This document shows, one piece after another, positions 9,529-18,293 of a DNA stretch of 64,000 nucleotides. Within the stretch, counting starts at the first letter, position 1, and each line of letters opens with the position of its first letter. The stretch spans positions 1 through 64,000 of the forward strand of contig JAFQZK010000016.1 in assembly GCA_017405965.1 (NCBI GenBank), in the 5' to 3' direction. The notes beneath the pieces are model-generated. The model ran no database searches. It had not been told where the DNA came from and was given only the letters and a program-made list of their open reading frames with translations. Source of the DNA: Muribaculaceae bacterium. GTDB taxonomy: Bacteria; Bacteroidota; Bacteroidia; Bacteroidales; Muribaculaceae. The position numbers and the translations under genes were made by a program.

Positions 9529-9750
9529 TTCGGCCCCACGCTAAGGCGCTAAGACGCTAAGTTTTAATAAACAACTGATTAGTCTGAGTTTTCTGAGGGC
9601 ATCCGCGCTCTTTGACTAACGCTTAGGATAAAAGGAGGACAATAAGGACAATAATTACAATGGTATCCGCTTTGTAGGGCCTCGCCTTGGCGTGGCCGAC
9701 CACTGCTCAAGGACTGCCCCACGCCAAGACGCTATTTTTAAGTAATTGAA
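9529..9750. repeat. Intergenic mosaic of short repeats and a REP-like element
   Basis: No gene is visible. Three 8-mers (ACGCTAAG, GCGCTAAG, ACGCTAAG) lie at 9538-9561. GGCATCCGC follows at 9598-9606, with a 9-bp repeat GGACAATAA around 9637-9654 and GGTATCCGC at 9662-9670. TGTAG plus the palindrome at 9673-9698 is the inverted partner of 6374-6399. No convincing promoter was found for the gene at 9751. Confidence 0.65.
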
Positions 9751-10308
9751 ATGGACACTGACAATAATTTATCAAGAGAGATAAGGAAGGAGTTTTTTGC
9801 CTTTCGCAACGGCATCGTAGCCGACAAACTGAGAAAAGCCGGTGACCCGCACAGCATCATCATGGGTTGCCTGCTGGTGGATGTCCAAGGCATCGTCCAG
9901 CGGCAGCGCGAGGCTATCGGTGATGTCGAAACACTGAAAGCGCTTGCTCTGGAGCTGTGGAACGACACCAATTCGCGCGAGTGCCGCCTTGCCGCCCCGA
10001 TGCTCTACCCTGCCGAGTCGATGACGCTTGAAATGGCCCTGCAATGGTGCCGGACCGTCGAGACCGTCGAGGTGGCTGACAACCTGTGCCACAAACTCTT
10101 GCGCCACATCGCTGAAGCCGATGCCCTCTTCCGTCAACTCATCGCCGACGAACGCCCACTAGTAAAATACACTGGCTACCGCCTGTTGCTCAATCTGCTC
10201 ATGCTGGGCAAAATCCAGCCCAACGCCTCGCTCCGCACCATCATTGAGAACGAGAACGAGCCGTCCCTGAGCCATCTGTTGAAGGATATTCTGGAAGAGC
10301 TGAATTAA
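9751..10308 (+). CDS. AlkD-like HEAT-repeat protein (DNA alkylation repair family)
   Basis: 185 residues, all-helical. The segments ALELWNDTNSRECRLAAPML and WCRTVETVEVADNLCHKLL resemble the HEAT-like repeats of the DNA alkylation repair family, in which helix pairs cradle damaged DNA to excise alkylated bases. The usual catalytic Asp could not be placed by eye. It ends 5 bp before the convergent hemW stop and follows uvrA on the same strand, though 439 bp of repeats separate them, so co-transcription is doubtful. The repair function is inferred from family resemblance only. Confidence 0.65.
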   Translation: MDTDNNLSREIRKEFFAFRNGIVADKLRKAGDPHSIIMGCLLVDVQGIVQRQREAIGDVETLKALALELWNDTNSRECRLAAPMLYPAESMTLEMALQWCRTVETVEVADNLCHKLLRHIAEADALFRQLIADERPLVKYTGYRLLLNLLMLGKIQPNASLRTIIENENEPSLSHLLKDILEELN

Positions 10309-10313
10309 TCCAC

Positions 10314-11450
10314 CTACTCGTCCCACATGAGGTCACGGATGACGGCGTCGCTGAGCATGATGCCGTCGCGTGTCAAGACGTAGCGGCCGCCATCGATCAG
10401 GCGCAGGTTGCCGGCGGCGATGTGTTTTTCGGCCTCACGAGTGAAGTAGCACCAAGCTTGTTCGCCGAAGTCCTGCCGCAAGCGCTCGGCATCCACACCA
10501 CGGGCCGTCCTCAGCCCCAGCATCACACGCTCGTCATAGCGGTCACGACGAGTCAACTCCTCTTGTTCACAAGCCACCTCGCCTGCCATGATCTTATCGA
10601 TGTATTGCCGCAGATCATGTGGATTATAGCGTCGCAACACGCCGTCATAGCTGTGGGCCGCGGCACCCAAGCCCAGATAAGGCGTATCATCCCAGTAGGA
10701 GGAATTGTGGCGAGAGTAATAGCCTGACAGCGCAAAGTTGGAAATCTCATAGTGCTCATAGCCAGCAGCTTGCAATTCATCAACGAGGATACGATACATT
10801 TCCAAGCATTGTTCCTCGGGCACCTCGACAACCTCGCCGCCCTCACGCTGATGCCACAGGCGCGTGCCCTCCTCATAGGTCAATCCGTAGGCCGAGATGT
10901 GTTGCGGATGCAGGGCAATCGCCTGCCGCACCGAGTCGGTCCATGAGGACAAGGTCTGCCCCGGCAAGCCGAAAATCAAATCAATGCTGATGTTGTCGAT
11001 GCCCGCCGTGCGCAGGTTGGCAACAGCCTCCACGGCCTGTCGAGCCGTGTGACGACGCCCGATGAGCCGCAAAATCGGGTCCTCGAACGACTGCACACCC
11101 ATGCTCACGCGGTTCACCCCCAAACGTGGCAGGGCGGCACACCATGCCGGAGTCACATCGTCAGGATTGGCCTCGATGGTGAATTCCTCAAGCGTGGTCA
11201 GGTCAAGAACGGCGCTCAAGCCCTCGACGAGACGCTCCAGCAACTCCACTGGCAGTTGCGACGGAGTGCCACCGCCCAGATAGAGTGTCTTGACCGTCGC
11301 GCCCCGCAACTCGCCACGACGCAGCCGCGCCTCGGTGACAAGGGCCTCAACATATTCAGCCCCTGCCTCGGCCAACCGCAGCGTCGAGAAAAAGTCGCAA
11401 TAAGAACAGCGACTCGCACAGAACGGGATATGCACATAAACACCTGCCAT
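10314..11450 (-). CDS. hemW: Radical SAM heme chaperone HemW
   Basis: 378 residues starting MAGVYVHIPFC. The radical SAM cluster CxxxCxYCDF is at the N terminus (FCASRCSYCDFFS), followed by LYLGGGTPSQL, ISIDLIFGLPGQT and the HemW C-terminal domain. HemW-type proteins bind heme and pass it to apoproteins; older annotations call them oxygen-independent coproporphyrinogen oxidase-like. A start 204 bp further upstream is possible in frame, but the extension has no family similarity and would cross the promoter box. The start at 11450 lies 7 nt from a TATCTTTG box, so the mRNA is nearly leaderless. Confidence 0.92.
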   Translation of the reverse strand: MAGVYVHIPFCASRCSYCDFFSTLRLAEAGAEYVEALVTEARLRRGELRGATVKTLYLGGGTPSQLPVELLERLVEGLSAVLDLTTLEEFTIEANPDDVTPAWCAALPRLGVNRVSMGVQSFEDPILRLIGRRHTARQAVEAVANLRTAGIDNISIDLIFGLPGQTLSSWTDSVRQAIALHPQHISAYGLTYEEGTRLWHQREGGEVVEVPEEQCLEMYRILVDELQAAGYEHYEISNFALSGYYSRHNSSYWDDTPYLGLGAAAHSYDGVLRRYNPHDLRQYIDKIMAGEVACEQEELTRRDRYDERVMLGLRTARGVDAERLRQDFGEQAWCYFTREAEKHIAAGNLRLIDGGRYVLTRDGIMLSDAVIRDLMWDE

Positions 11451-11457
11451 GACGAGG

Positions 11458-11465
11458 CAAAGATA
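11458..11465 (-). promoter_or_regulatory. hemW -7 box TATCTTTG
   Basis: On the minus strand TATCTTTG (plus strand CAAAGATA) fits TAnnTTTG. It ends 7 nt before the hemW ATG, which fixes the start codon and implies almost no 5' UTR. No clear -33 box is seen. Confidence 0.5.
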
Positions 11466-11561
11466 CAAATTTCCATGGTCCCCGCGCCCCGTTTTTTCTA
11501 TCTTTTTAGGGTTGTTGAAAATTTTCTTTTTAATAATGTTGTGATTCACAGTAAAAATGAC

Positions 11562-11569
11562 TAATTTTG
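11562..11569 (+). promoter_or_regulatory. -7 box TAATTTTG upstream of the EF-G paralog
   Basis: TAATTTTG fits the TAnnTTTG consensus, with an imperfect GTTG -33 about 20 nt upstream. It lies 66 nt before the ATG at 11636 and argues against the longer reading frame that begins at 11567, inside this box. Confidence 0.5.
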
Positions 11570-11635
11570 CACGCTGATTTAGCGAACAAAAACAACAATT
11601 CATTATATAACAACCATTTAACAACAAAATCACTA

Positions 11636-13795
11636 ATGAAGGTTTACAAAACAAACGAGATCAAGAACATCGCTCTCGTCGGTGGCAAGGGCGCTGGCAA
11701 GACCACTCTCACCGAGTCTATCCTCCTTGAGGGCGGCGCTATCAGCCGTAGAGGTTCCGTCGACGGCGGTAACACCGTGAGCGACAACAGCCCCGTTGAG
11801 AAGGAGTACGGCTACTCCGTATCCTCCTGCATCTTCTATGCTGAGAAGAACGGCAAGAAGCTCAACTTCATCGACTGCCCGGGCAGTGACGACTTCGTGG
11901 GCAATGCAGTAACCGCCCTGAACGTTACCGATACCGCCGCTCTGGTGGTTGACGGCCGCAACGGCGTCGAGGTAGGCACCCAGAACAATTTCCGCACTGT
12001 TGAGCGCATCGGCAAGCCGTTGATGTTCGTCATCAACCGCCTCGAGGACGAGAAGTGCGACTTTGACAACGTATATAACCAGCTGCGTGAGACCTACGGC
12101 AACAAGGTCGTAGCTCTGCAGTTCCCCGTTAACGCAGGCCCCGGCTTCAACAGCGTGGTTGACGTGCTGTCGATGAAGCAGTACACTTGGCCCAAGGACG
12201 GTGGCAAGGCTACCGCCGCTGACATTGATGGTGCTCTCGCCGACAAGGCCGAGGAGTACCGCATGGCCCTGCTCGAGATGGCTGCCGAGAACGACGAGGA
12301 GCTCATGATGAAGTTCCTTGACGAGATGACCCTGACCGATGAGGAGACCATCAAGGGTATCCGCCTGGGTATGGTTGACCGCAGCATCTTCCCCGTTGTT
12401 CTGGTTAACGCCGAGAACAACATCGGTACCGACCGCATGCTCGAGATCATGACCGAGATCGTGCCCGACGTGACCGACATGCCCGCTCCCAAGAACACCA
12501 ACGGCGACGAGGTTCCCTACGACGAGAACGGTCCCGTGAGCATCTTCTTCTTCAAGACCTCGGTTGAATCCCACATTGGTGAGGTTTCCTACTTCAAGGT
12601 AATGAGCGGCACGCTCAAGGCTGGTGCCGACCTGACCAACATGAACCGCGGCAGCAAGGAGCGCTTGGCTCAGATCAACGTGGTTTGCGGTCAGAACAAG
12701 ACCCCGATCGACGAGATCCACGCCGGTGACATCGGTGCAGCCGTGAAGCTGAAAGACGTTCGCTGCGGCAACACCCTGAACGAGAAGGGTTGTGAGCACG
12801 TGTTCGGTTTCATCGAGTATCCCGCTCCCAAGTTCCAGCGTGCCATCAAGGCCATGAACGAGAGCGAGACCGAGAAGCTGGGTGCTGTCCTCAACCGCAT
12901 GCACGAGGAGGATCCCACGCTGTTGATCGAGCAGAGCAAGGAGTTGCGTCAGACCATCGTTTCGGGTCAGGGCGAATTCCACCTGCGCACCCTGAAGTGG
13001 AACATCGAGAACAACGACAAGATCCAGATCGAGTATCAGGAGCCCCGCATCCCCTACCGCGAGACCATTACCAAGGCCGCCCGTGCCGACTATCGTCACA
13101 AGAAGCAGTCTGGTGGTTCAGGTCAGTTCGGTGAGGTTCACCTGATCGTGGAGCCCTATCGCGAGGGTATGCCCGAGCCTGACACCTACAAGTTCGGCAA
13201 CCAGGAGTACAAGATGAACATCAAGGACAAGCAGGAGATTCCCATGGAATGGGGCGGTATGCTTGTAATCTACAACTGTATCGTTGGTGGTGCCATCGAT
13301 GCACGCTTCATCCCCGCTATCGTTAAGGGTATCATGGACCGCATGGAGCAGGGCCCGTTGACCGGTAGCTACGCTCGCGACGTTCGCGTCTGCATCTACG
13401 ATGGTAAGATGCACCCGGTTGACAGTAACGAAATCTCGTTCCGTCTGGCAGCCCGTAACGCCTTCTCCACCGCATTCCGCGATGCTAACCCCAAGGTTCT
13501 CGAGCCCGTCTATGACGTCGAGATCCTGTTGCCCGCCGACTGCATGGGTGGTGTACAGAGCGACCTGCAGGGCCGCCGCGGCATCATGATGGATATGTCG
13601 AGCGCCAATGGTCTGGAGCGCGTGAAGGCCCGCATCCCCCTGAAGGAGATGTCGAGCTACAGCACCTCCCTGAGCTCCATCTCGGGTGGTCGCGCTTCGT
13701 TCAGCATGAAGTTCTCGAGCTACGAGCTCGTGCCCGCCGACGTGCAGGCTCAGCTGCTCAAGGAGTACGAGGAGAGCAAGCAGGACGAGGATTAA
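11636..13795 (+). CDS. EF-G paralog with degenerate GTPase motifs (EF-G2 type)
   Basis: 719 residues with the five-domain EF-G layout, so it should act on the ribosome. The GTPase motifs are altered. The P-loop is GGKGAGKTT (16-24) instead of AHIDAGKTT. EYGY (57-60) replaces the switch I ERGI. DCPGSDDF (80-87) replaces DTPGHVDF, with Ser84 where the catalytic His belongs. NRLE (134-137) replaces NKMD. Domains IV and V are well preserved (GSGQFGEVHL, SANGLERVKARIPLKEM, YSTSLSSISGGRASFSM). A Bacteroides EF-G2 lacking GTPase activity and needed for gut colonisation has been reported; this looks like its ortholog. Codon use is strongly biased, as in highly expressed genes. A strong terminator follows. 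Confidence 0.9.
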   Translation: MKVYKTNEIKNIALVGGKGAGKTTLTESILLEGGAISRRGSVDGGNTVSDNSPVEKEYGYSVSSCIFYAEKNGKKLNFIDCPGSDDFVGNAVTALNVTDTAALVVDGRNGVEVGTQNNFRTVERIGKPLMFVINRLEDEKCDFDNVYNQLRETYGNKVVALQFPVNAGPGFNSVVDVLSMKQYTWPKDGGKATAADIDGALADKAEEYRMALLEMAAENDEELMMKFLDEMTLTDEETIKGIRLGMVDRSIFPVVLVNAENNIGTDRMLEIMTEIVPDVTDMPAPKNTNGDEVPYDENGPVSIFFFKTSVESHIGEVSYFKVMSGTLKAGADLTNMNRGSKERLAQINVVCGQNKTPIDEIHAGDIGAAVKLKDVRCGNTLNEKGCEHVFGFIEYPAPKFQRAIKAMNESETEKLGAVLNRMHEEDPTLLIEQSKELRQTIVSGQGEFHLRTLKWNIENNDKIQIEYQEPRIPYRETITKAARADYRHKKQSGGSGQFGEVHLIVEPYREGMPEPDTYKFGNQEYKMNIKDKQEIPMEWGGMLVIYNCIVGGAIDARFIPAIVKGIMDRMEQGPLTGSYARDVRVCIYDGKMHPVDSNEISFRLAARNAFSTAFRDANPKVLEPVYDVEILLPADCMGGVQSDLQGRRGIMMDMSSANGLERVKARIPLKEMSSYSTSLSSISGGRASFSMKFSSYELVPADVQAQLLKEYEESKQDED

Positions 13796-13820
13796 ACCCC
13801 GACTGTCTTATACATTATAT

Positions 13821-13859
13821 AATAGTGGGTGTCCCTGCCGGGGCACCCATTATTTTTTT
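13821..13859 (+). terminator. Rho-independent terminator of the EF-G paralog
   Basis: Stem of 15 bp (13821-13835 with 13840-13854, loop TGCC, with G-U wobbles) followed directly by a run of Ts to 13859. Confidence 0.9.
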
Positions 13860-13958
13860 CACCAATTGGGACGAATTGGGTCAATTGGTCAAATTGGAGC
13901 CATTTGTGGTCGTTTTAACATTTCGCGTTAAATTTTTCAGCGAAAAGTGAACAGAAAT

Positions 13959-13989
13959 TTTGCTTTTTCACAATAAAGTGTTAATTTTG
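13959..13989 (+). promoter_or_regulatory. rprX promoter, TTTG-N19-TAATTTTG
   Basis: TTTG at 13959-13962 and TAATTTTG at 13982-13989 with 19 nt spacing, matching the Bacteroidetes consensus; 46 nt before the rprX start. Confidence 0.72.
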
Positions 13990-14035
13990 CCGTTGATTGT
14001 TAAAAACAAGGTTTTGACTTAGACATACAACTCTC

Positions 14036-15535
14036 ATGAAGAGATCTACGATATGGATATTGACGGTCGTGATGGCGATAGCCCTGCTGGGCCTTCTCGC
14101 CATGCAGATCATGTACATGGAGAAGATGGTCGCCATGCGCAACAGCCAGTTCAGCGAGATTGTGATGCGCAGCCTGTACAGCGTGTCCACCATGCTCGAG
14201 CAGAACGAGACCCTATACTTCCTCGACCAGGATCTGGCCGAGGCCGAACTGACATATTCGAGCGTTCGCCAGAACAGTTTCACGTTTAACGACCCGCTCG
14301 AGGCATCGATCGACACCACACTCAACACCGAGGACCCGTCGACCCTGCGCCCCACCAACCCGAACAGACTCAAGGACCTGAACGACACCTATCAGCGCAA
14401 GCAGGAAATCCTCAAGGGACAGTACCTGTATCAAAAGAGCCTGCTCAACGAGGTGATTCTCAACATCCTGAACCACTCCAGCGACCGCCCCATCCAGGAG
14501 CGCGCCGACAGTGCCACGGTGGCCGGCTACCTGCGTTCGGAGCTTGAGTTCAACGGCTTGACTCTGCCCTTTGAATTTGCCATCATCAACCGCGCCAACG
14601 GAGTGATCTATAAGACCGAGGGCTACTCGCCGATGTCCAAGCAGGACGTTTACAGCCAGGTGCTGTTCCCCAACGACCCGAAGAACAAGCAGAACACCTT
14701 GAACGTGACTTTCCCCAACAAGAGTGACTACATCTTCTCGTCGGTGAAATTCCTGGTGCCCTCGCTGGCCTTCACCTTCCTGCTGCTGGGTGTGTTCCTG
14801 TACACCATCACCGTGGCCTTCAGGCAAAAGAAGTTGAGCGAAATCAAGAACGACTTCATCAACAACATGACGCACGAGTTCAAGACACCCATCTCGTCGA
14901 TTTCGATTGCGGCCCAGATGCTCAACGACGACAGCGTGCGCAAGAGCCCCGAGATGCTCAAGCACGTGTCGGGCGTGATCAACGACGAGACCAAGCGCCT
15001 GCGCTTCCAGGTCGAGAAGGTGCTGCAGTTGTCACTGTTCGACCGCAAGAACGCCACCATGCGTCTTGAGGAAGAGGACGCCAACGCCAGCATCTACAAC
15101 GTGATCAACACCTTTAAGTTAAAGGTAGAGAAATACGGAGGCCACATCAACGCCAACCTCGATGCCGAGGACCCCATCATCAACGTGGACCGCATGCACT
15201 TCACCAACGTGATCTTCAACCTGCTGGACAACGCCGTGAAGTACCGTCGCGATGACGTGGCACCCGAACTCACCGTGACCACCGTCAATCCCGACGAGGA
15301 CCACATCCAGATCACCGTCCAGGACAACGGCATCGGCATGAAGCGCGAGGACCTGAGGAAGATCTTCGAGAAGTTCTACCGCGTCTCGACCGGCAACCGC
15401 CACGACGTGAAGGGCTTCGGTCTGGGACTGGCCTACGTACACAAGATGATTGACCTCTTCGGCGGCTCGATTCGCGCCGAGAGCGAACTCAACAAGGGAT
15501 CGAAATTCATAATCACATTACCACTGTACAAATAA
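14036..15535 (+). CDS. rprX: Sensor histidine kinase RprX
   Basis: 499 residues. TM1 spans about 7-27, a periplasmic sensor region about 28-235, and TM2 about 238-260. The dimerisation/phosphoacceptor segment NNMTHEFKTPISSI has the phosphorylated His at 280. The ATPase domain has the N box FNLLDNAVKYR, G1 DNGIGM, F box FEKFYR and G2 GFGLGLAYVHK. Paired with the response regulator 127 bp downstream, it matches the RprX/RprY two-component system of Bacteroides, linked to envelope and stress regulation. A perfect 15-bp hairpin separates the two genes, so their expression levels may differ. Confidence 0.88.
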   Translation: MKRSTIWILTVVMAIALLGLLAMQIMYMEKMVAMRNSQFSEIVMRSLYSVSTMLEQNETLYFLDQDLAEAELTYSSVRQNSFTFNDPLEASIDTTLNTEDPSTLRPTNPNRLKDLNDTYQRKQEILKGQYLYQKSLLNEVILNILNHSSDRPIQERADSATVAGYLRSELEFNGLTLPFEFAIINRANGVIYKTEGYSPMSKQDVYSQVLFPNDPKNKQNTLNVTFPNKSDYIFSSVKFLVPSLAFTFLLLGVFLYTITVAFRQKKLSEIKNDFINNMTHEFKTPISSISIAAQMLNDDSVRKSPEMLKHVSGVINDETKRLRFQVEKVLQLSLFDRKNATMRLEEEDANASIYNVINTFKLKVEKYGGHINANLDAEDPIINVDRMHFTNVIFNLLDNAVKYRRDDVAPELTVTTVNPDEDHIQITVQDNGIGMKREDLRKIFEKFYRVSTGNRHDVKGFGLGLAYVHKMIDLFGGSIRAESELNKGSKFIITLPLYK

Positions 15536-15536
15536 A

Positions 15537-15571
15537 TCAATTTTTAAGTTGAATAGCAACTTAAAAATTGA
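15537..15571 (+). other. Perfect 15-bp hairpin between rprX and rprY
   Basis: Arms 15537-15551 and 15557-15571 are exact complements (TCAATTTTTAAGTTG) with loop AATAG. A purine-rich tract, not a T-run, follows, so it looks more like an mRNA stability or processing element than a terminator. Confidence 0.7.
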
Positions 15572-15662
15572 GGAGAAGGGATAATGGAGAATGGTTAATG
15601 AAGAACGGAGTAAAGAAAAAAACATAACACTAACATATCAACAATAATTAAAAGAGACAATT

Positions 15663-16373
15663 ATGGAAGACAAACTGAGAATTCTGTTATGCGAAGACGA
15701 CGAGAACCTGGGTACCCTCACCCGTGAGTATCTCGAGGACAAGGGCTACAAAGCCGAACTGTTTGCCGACGGCGAAGCCGGTTACAAGGCCTTCCTCAAG
15801 GGCAAGTATGACATCTGCCTGCTTGACGTGATGATGCCCAAGAAGGACGGCTACCAGCTCGCCCAGGAGATCCGCGCCGTCAACAGCGACGTGCCCATCA
15901 TTTTCTTGACCGCCAAGGCCCTCAAGGAGGACATCCTGGAAGGTTTCAAGATCGGTGCCGACGACTACATCACCAAGCCCTTCTCGATGGAGGAGCTGGT
16001 GCTGCGCATCGAGGCCATCCTGCGCCGCGTCAAGGGCAAGAAGGGCAAAGAGGTGACCGTTTACAAGATCGGTAAGTTCACCTTCGACACCCAGCGCCAA
16101 GTGCTGTTCACCGATGATCGCAGCGACAACCTCACCACCAAGGAGAGCGAGCTGCTGAGCCTGCTGTGCGCCCACATGAACGAGATTCTGGAGCGCAACT
16201 TCGCCTTGAAGACCATCTGGATCGACGACAACTACTTCAACGCCCGCTCGATGGACGTTTACATCACCAAGCTGCGCAAGAAACTGAAAGACGATCCCAC
16301 TATCGAGATCATCAACATCCACGGCAAGGGCTACAAACTCATTGCCCCCGATGCCGACGGCGAGGAGAAGTAA
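15663..16373 (+). CDS. rprY: OmpR-family response regulator RprY
   Basis: 236 residues. The receiver domain spans 1-120, with acidic pocket EDDE (11-14), phosphoacceptor Asp55 in LLDVMMPKKDG and the conserved Lys in ITKPFSMEEL. The C-terminal winged helix (about 135-230) includes LTTKESELLSLLC, SMDVYITKLRKKL and IHGKGYKL. It is highly similar to Bacteroides RprY and lies directly behind its likely partner kinase RprX. The 5' region is purine-rich (15572-15660) with no new promoter visible, so it is probably co-transcribed with rprX. Confidence 0.9.
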   Translation: MEDKLRILLCEDDENLGTLTREYLEDKGYKAELFADGEAGYKAFLKGKYDICLLDVMMPKKDGYQLAQEIRAVNSDVPIIFLTAKALKEDILEGFKIGADDYITKPFSMEELVLRIEAILRRVKGKKGKEVTVYKIGKFTFDTQRQVLFTDDRSDNLTTKESELLSLLCAHMNEILERNFALKTIWIDDNYFNARSMDVYITKLRKKLKDDPTIEIINIHGKGYKLIAPDADGEEK

Positions 16374-16409
16374 ACAAGCCGTCCTGAAGGACGAGAGAAA
16401 GAAGAAAAC

Positions 16410-16464
16410 GAAGACAACCCCCTATGTTTGCACAGTCATAGTCAAACATGGGGTTGTCTTCTTT
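16410..16464 (+). terminator. Terminator after rprY
   Basis: Long stem GAAGACAACCCC...ATGTTTG (16410-16430) with its complement at 16443-16461, a 2-nt bulge, then CTTTA. It lies 36 bp after the rprY stop. Confidence 0.8.
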
Positions 16465-16567
16465 ATATGGCTTTAATAAGTTTGTCGGTGAACTTGAGGC
16501 AGGAGTTAAATGTGGTTAATATCAGTTGCTGTGGAAGGCTCAACTTGCAGATTTATGTCGAAAGTTG

Positions 16568-16575
16568 TAATTTTG
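16568..16575 (+). promoter_or_regulatory. -7 box TAATTTTG upstream of plsC
   Basis: TAATTTTG with an imperfect CTTG -33 at 16544-16547 (20-nt spacing), 29 nt before the start at 16605. Confidence 0.55.
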
Positions 16576-16604
16576 TGCCGTTGGAAAAAGTGATTGATTA
16601 AGGA

Positions 16605-17327
16605 ATGAAATATATTTACCGGATATACCAATGGTGCATCGTGACGCCTATCATGCTGGTGCTCAGTATCTTCACTGCGCTTGCCACCATCATCGGCTGC
16701 CTGTTCAACGAGGAGTATTGGGGGTATTATCCTGCCAAATGGTGGGCAAGGACATGGTGCTGGCTGCACCTGGTGCGCGTGCGCAGCGTGGGCCGCGAGC
16801 TCATTGATCACGAGACGAGCTATGTGTTTGTCGCCAACCACCAGGGAGCCTACGACATCTTCTCGATCTACGGCCATCTGGGCCACAACTTCAAGTGGAT
16901 GATGCGCAAGGGCATCACCAACATCCCCCTCATCGGCACGGCCTGCCGTATGGCCGGACACATCCTGGTTGACACCCATAGCGCCCAAGGCCTGCGCGAC
17001 ACCATGGCCGCCGCCAAGAAAAAACTGCACCGCGGCATGTCGATCGTCGTCTTTCCCGAGGGCCGCCGTACCGACACGGGCCTCATGGGCCCCTTCAAGA
17101 ACGGCGCTTTCAAACTCGCCCTGGAGTTCGGCCTTCCCGTCGTGCCCATCACCATCAACGGCAGCTACAAGGTGATGCCCCGCAGCACCTTCAACGTCAC
17201 CCCCGGCACCATCACGCTCACTTTCCACGAGCCCATCCAGCACACCGGCGGCAACGACATCGCTCAGGTGAGCCAGCAGTGCCGCACCGCCATCCAGCAA
17301 GACCTGCCGCCCGAACAACGCGACTGA
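16605..17327 (+). CDS. plsC: 1-acyl-sn-glycerol-3-phosphate acyltransferase (PlsC family)
   Basis: 240 residues. The catalytic HX4D motif is NHQGAYD (His79, Asp84) and the substrate-binding motif FPEGRR lies near 157. An N-terminal membrane segment (about 12-34) anchors it in the inner membrane. The family transfers an acyl chain to lysophosphatidic acid to make phosphatidic acid. It has its own promoter box and ends convergently with the PHP phosphatase gene, with a shared terminator hairpin between them. Confidence 0.9.
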   Translation: MKYIYRIYQWCIVTPIMLVLSIFTALATIIGCLFNEEYWGYYPAKWWARTWCWLHLVRVRSVGRELIDHETSYVFVANHQGAYDIFSIYGHLGHNFKWMMRKGITNIPLIGTACRMAGHILVDTHSAQGLRDTMAAAKKKLHRGMSIVVFPEGRRTDTGLMGPFKNGAFKLALEFGLPVVPITINGSYKVMPRSTFNVTPGTITLTFHEPIQHTGGNDIAQVSQQCRTAIQQDLPPEQRD

Positions 17328-17347
17328 ACCAAACTACGCCAAATACA

Positions 17348-17383
17348 AATCGGAGTCCCCTGATTACTCAGAGGACTCCGATT
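17348..17383. terminator. Bidirectional terminator hairpin between plsC and the PHP gene
   Basis: Perfect 11-bp stem AATCGGAGTCC / GGACTCCGATT with further pairing (CTGA/TCAG) inside. It sits between two convergent stop codons (17327 and 17405). Confidence 0.75.
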
Positions 17384-17404
17384 CCATTGTATCCTTATCA
17401 ATCC

Positions 17405-18151
17405 TTACACGATAATCATATCGTTCTTGACGGTCTGGGCAATCTCGGGACCCAATTTGCGCCATTCCTTGGAATTGATGTAATCCATGATGATGTGGGC
17501 ATGCTTGATGTTGTGCATATCGCTGCCCAGGTAATCGATCATGCCGTTGCGTGCAAACCACAACGCGCTGTCACGCGCCTCCTCGCCAAAGTATCCCGTG
17601 AACGACAGGATATTGATCTGGAAGCGGGCGCCGGCATTATGCAGCTGCTCGTAGCGCTTGCGACGACGCGAGTAGTAGGTGTAGCGCTCGGGATGAGCCA
17701 GAATCGTCCTGTAGCCCTTGACCTGCATGTCGAACAGCAGTTCGTCGAGGTTCATCAGCTCTTGCTGGAAGGAGTTCTCGAGCAGGATGTGATTGCCGGG
17801 CATCGGGATCAGATGGTCGGCAGCAAATTCCTTGTCAAAGTACTCATCCATGCGGTACTCGGCACTCAAGTACAGATTGATGTCCAGCCCCTCGTCGGCC
17901 ACCGCATCCTTGAGCTTGAGGAAAGCATCCATCAGGCTCTCGCGCGTATTCTCGAAGGTCACTGCCGTCACATGCGATGTGAGAATGACATTACTGATAC
18001 CCATTTCCTGCTCGGCACGGAGCATCTCGAGCGACTGCTCGATGCTCTGCGAGCCATGGTCCACACCCGGAAGGATGTGGCAGTGAATGTCTGTGTTATA
18101 GAAGAGCTTGACTTGCTCTCTCTTGCTTCTGAATATGCCAAACAGGCCCAT
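17405..18151 (-). CDS. CpsB/CapC-type PHP-domain phosphatase
   Basis: 248 residues, PHP fold. The metal-binding motif is DIHCHILPGVDHG (21-33); TSHVTA and LAHPERY add further histidines. CpsB/CapC (YwqE) enzymes are manganese-dependent protein-tyrosine phosphatases that dephosphorylate the BY-kinase controlling capsule/exopolysaccharide export. No BY-kinase is encoded here, so the substrate is unknown. A TAACTTTG box at 18191-18198 (minus strand) is the probable promoter. Confidence 0.85.
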   Translation of the reverse strand: MGLFGIFRSKREQVKLFYNTDIHCHILPGVDHGSQSIEQSLEMLRAEQEMGISNVILTSHVTAVTFENTRESLMDAFLKLKDAVADEGLDINLYLSAEYRMDEYFDKEFAADHLIPMPGNHILLENSFQQELMNLDELLFDMQVKGYRTILAHPERYTYYSRRRKRYEQLHNAGARFQINILSFTGYFGEEARDSALWFARNGMIDYLGSDMHNIKHAHIIMDYINSKEWRKLGPEIAQTVKNDMIIV

Positions 18152-18293
18152 ATCGTTGATCTAAATAGTTTGTTTTTTCGAATTAGCCTGCAAAGTTACG
18201 CATAATTTTCTTTATATGACCTAATTTGACGATTTTTTTGTTCTACAAAAGTAAAAAAGGAGAAAAAAGTTTTTCCAGTTCAGAAAATAGTTG

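Noticed and set aside
11451-11654. N-terminal extension of hemW
   Set aside because: It crosses the hemW promoter box and the upstream promoter region of the EF-G gene, and the radical SAM family begins at MAGVYVHIPFC.
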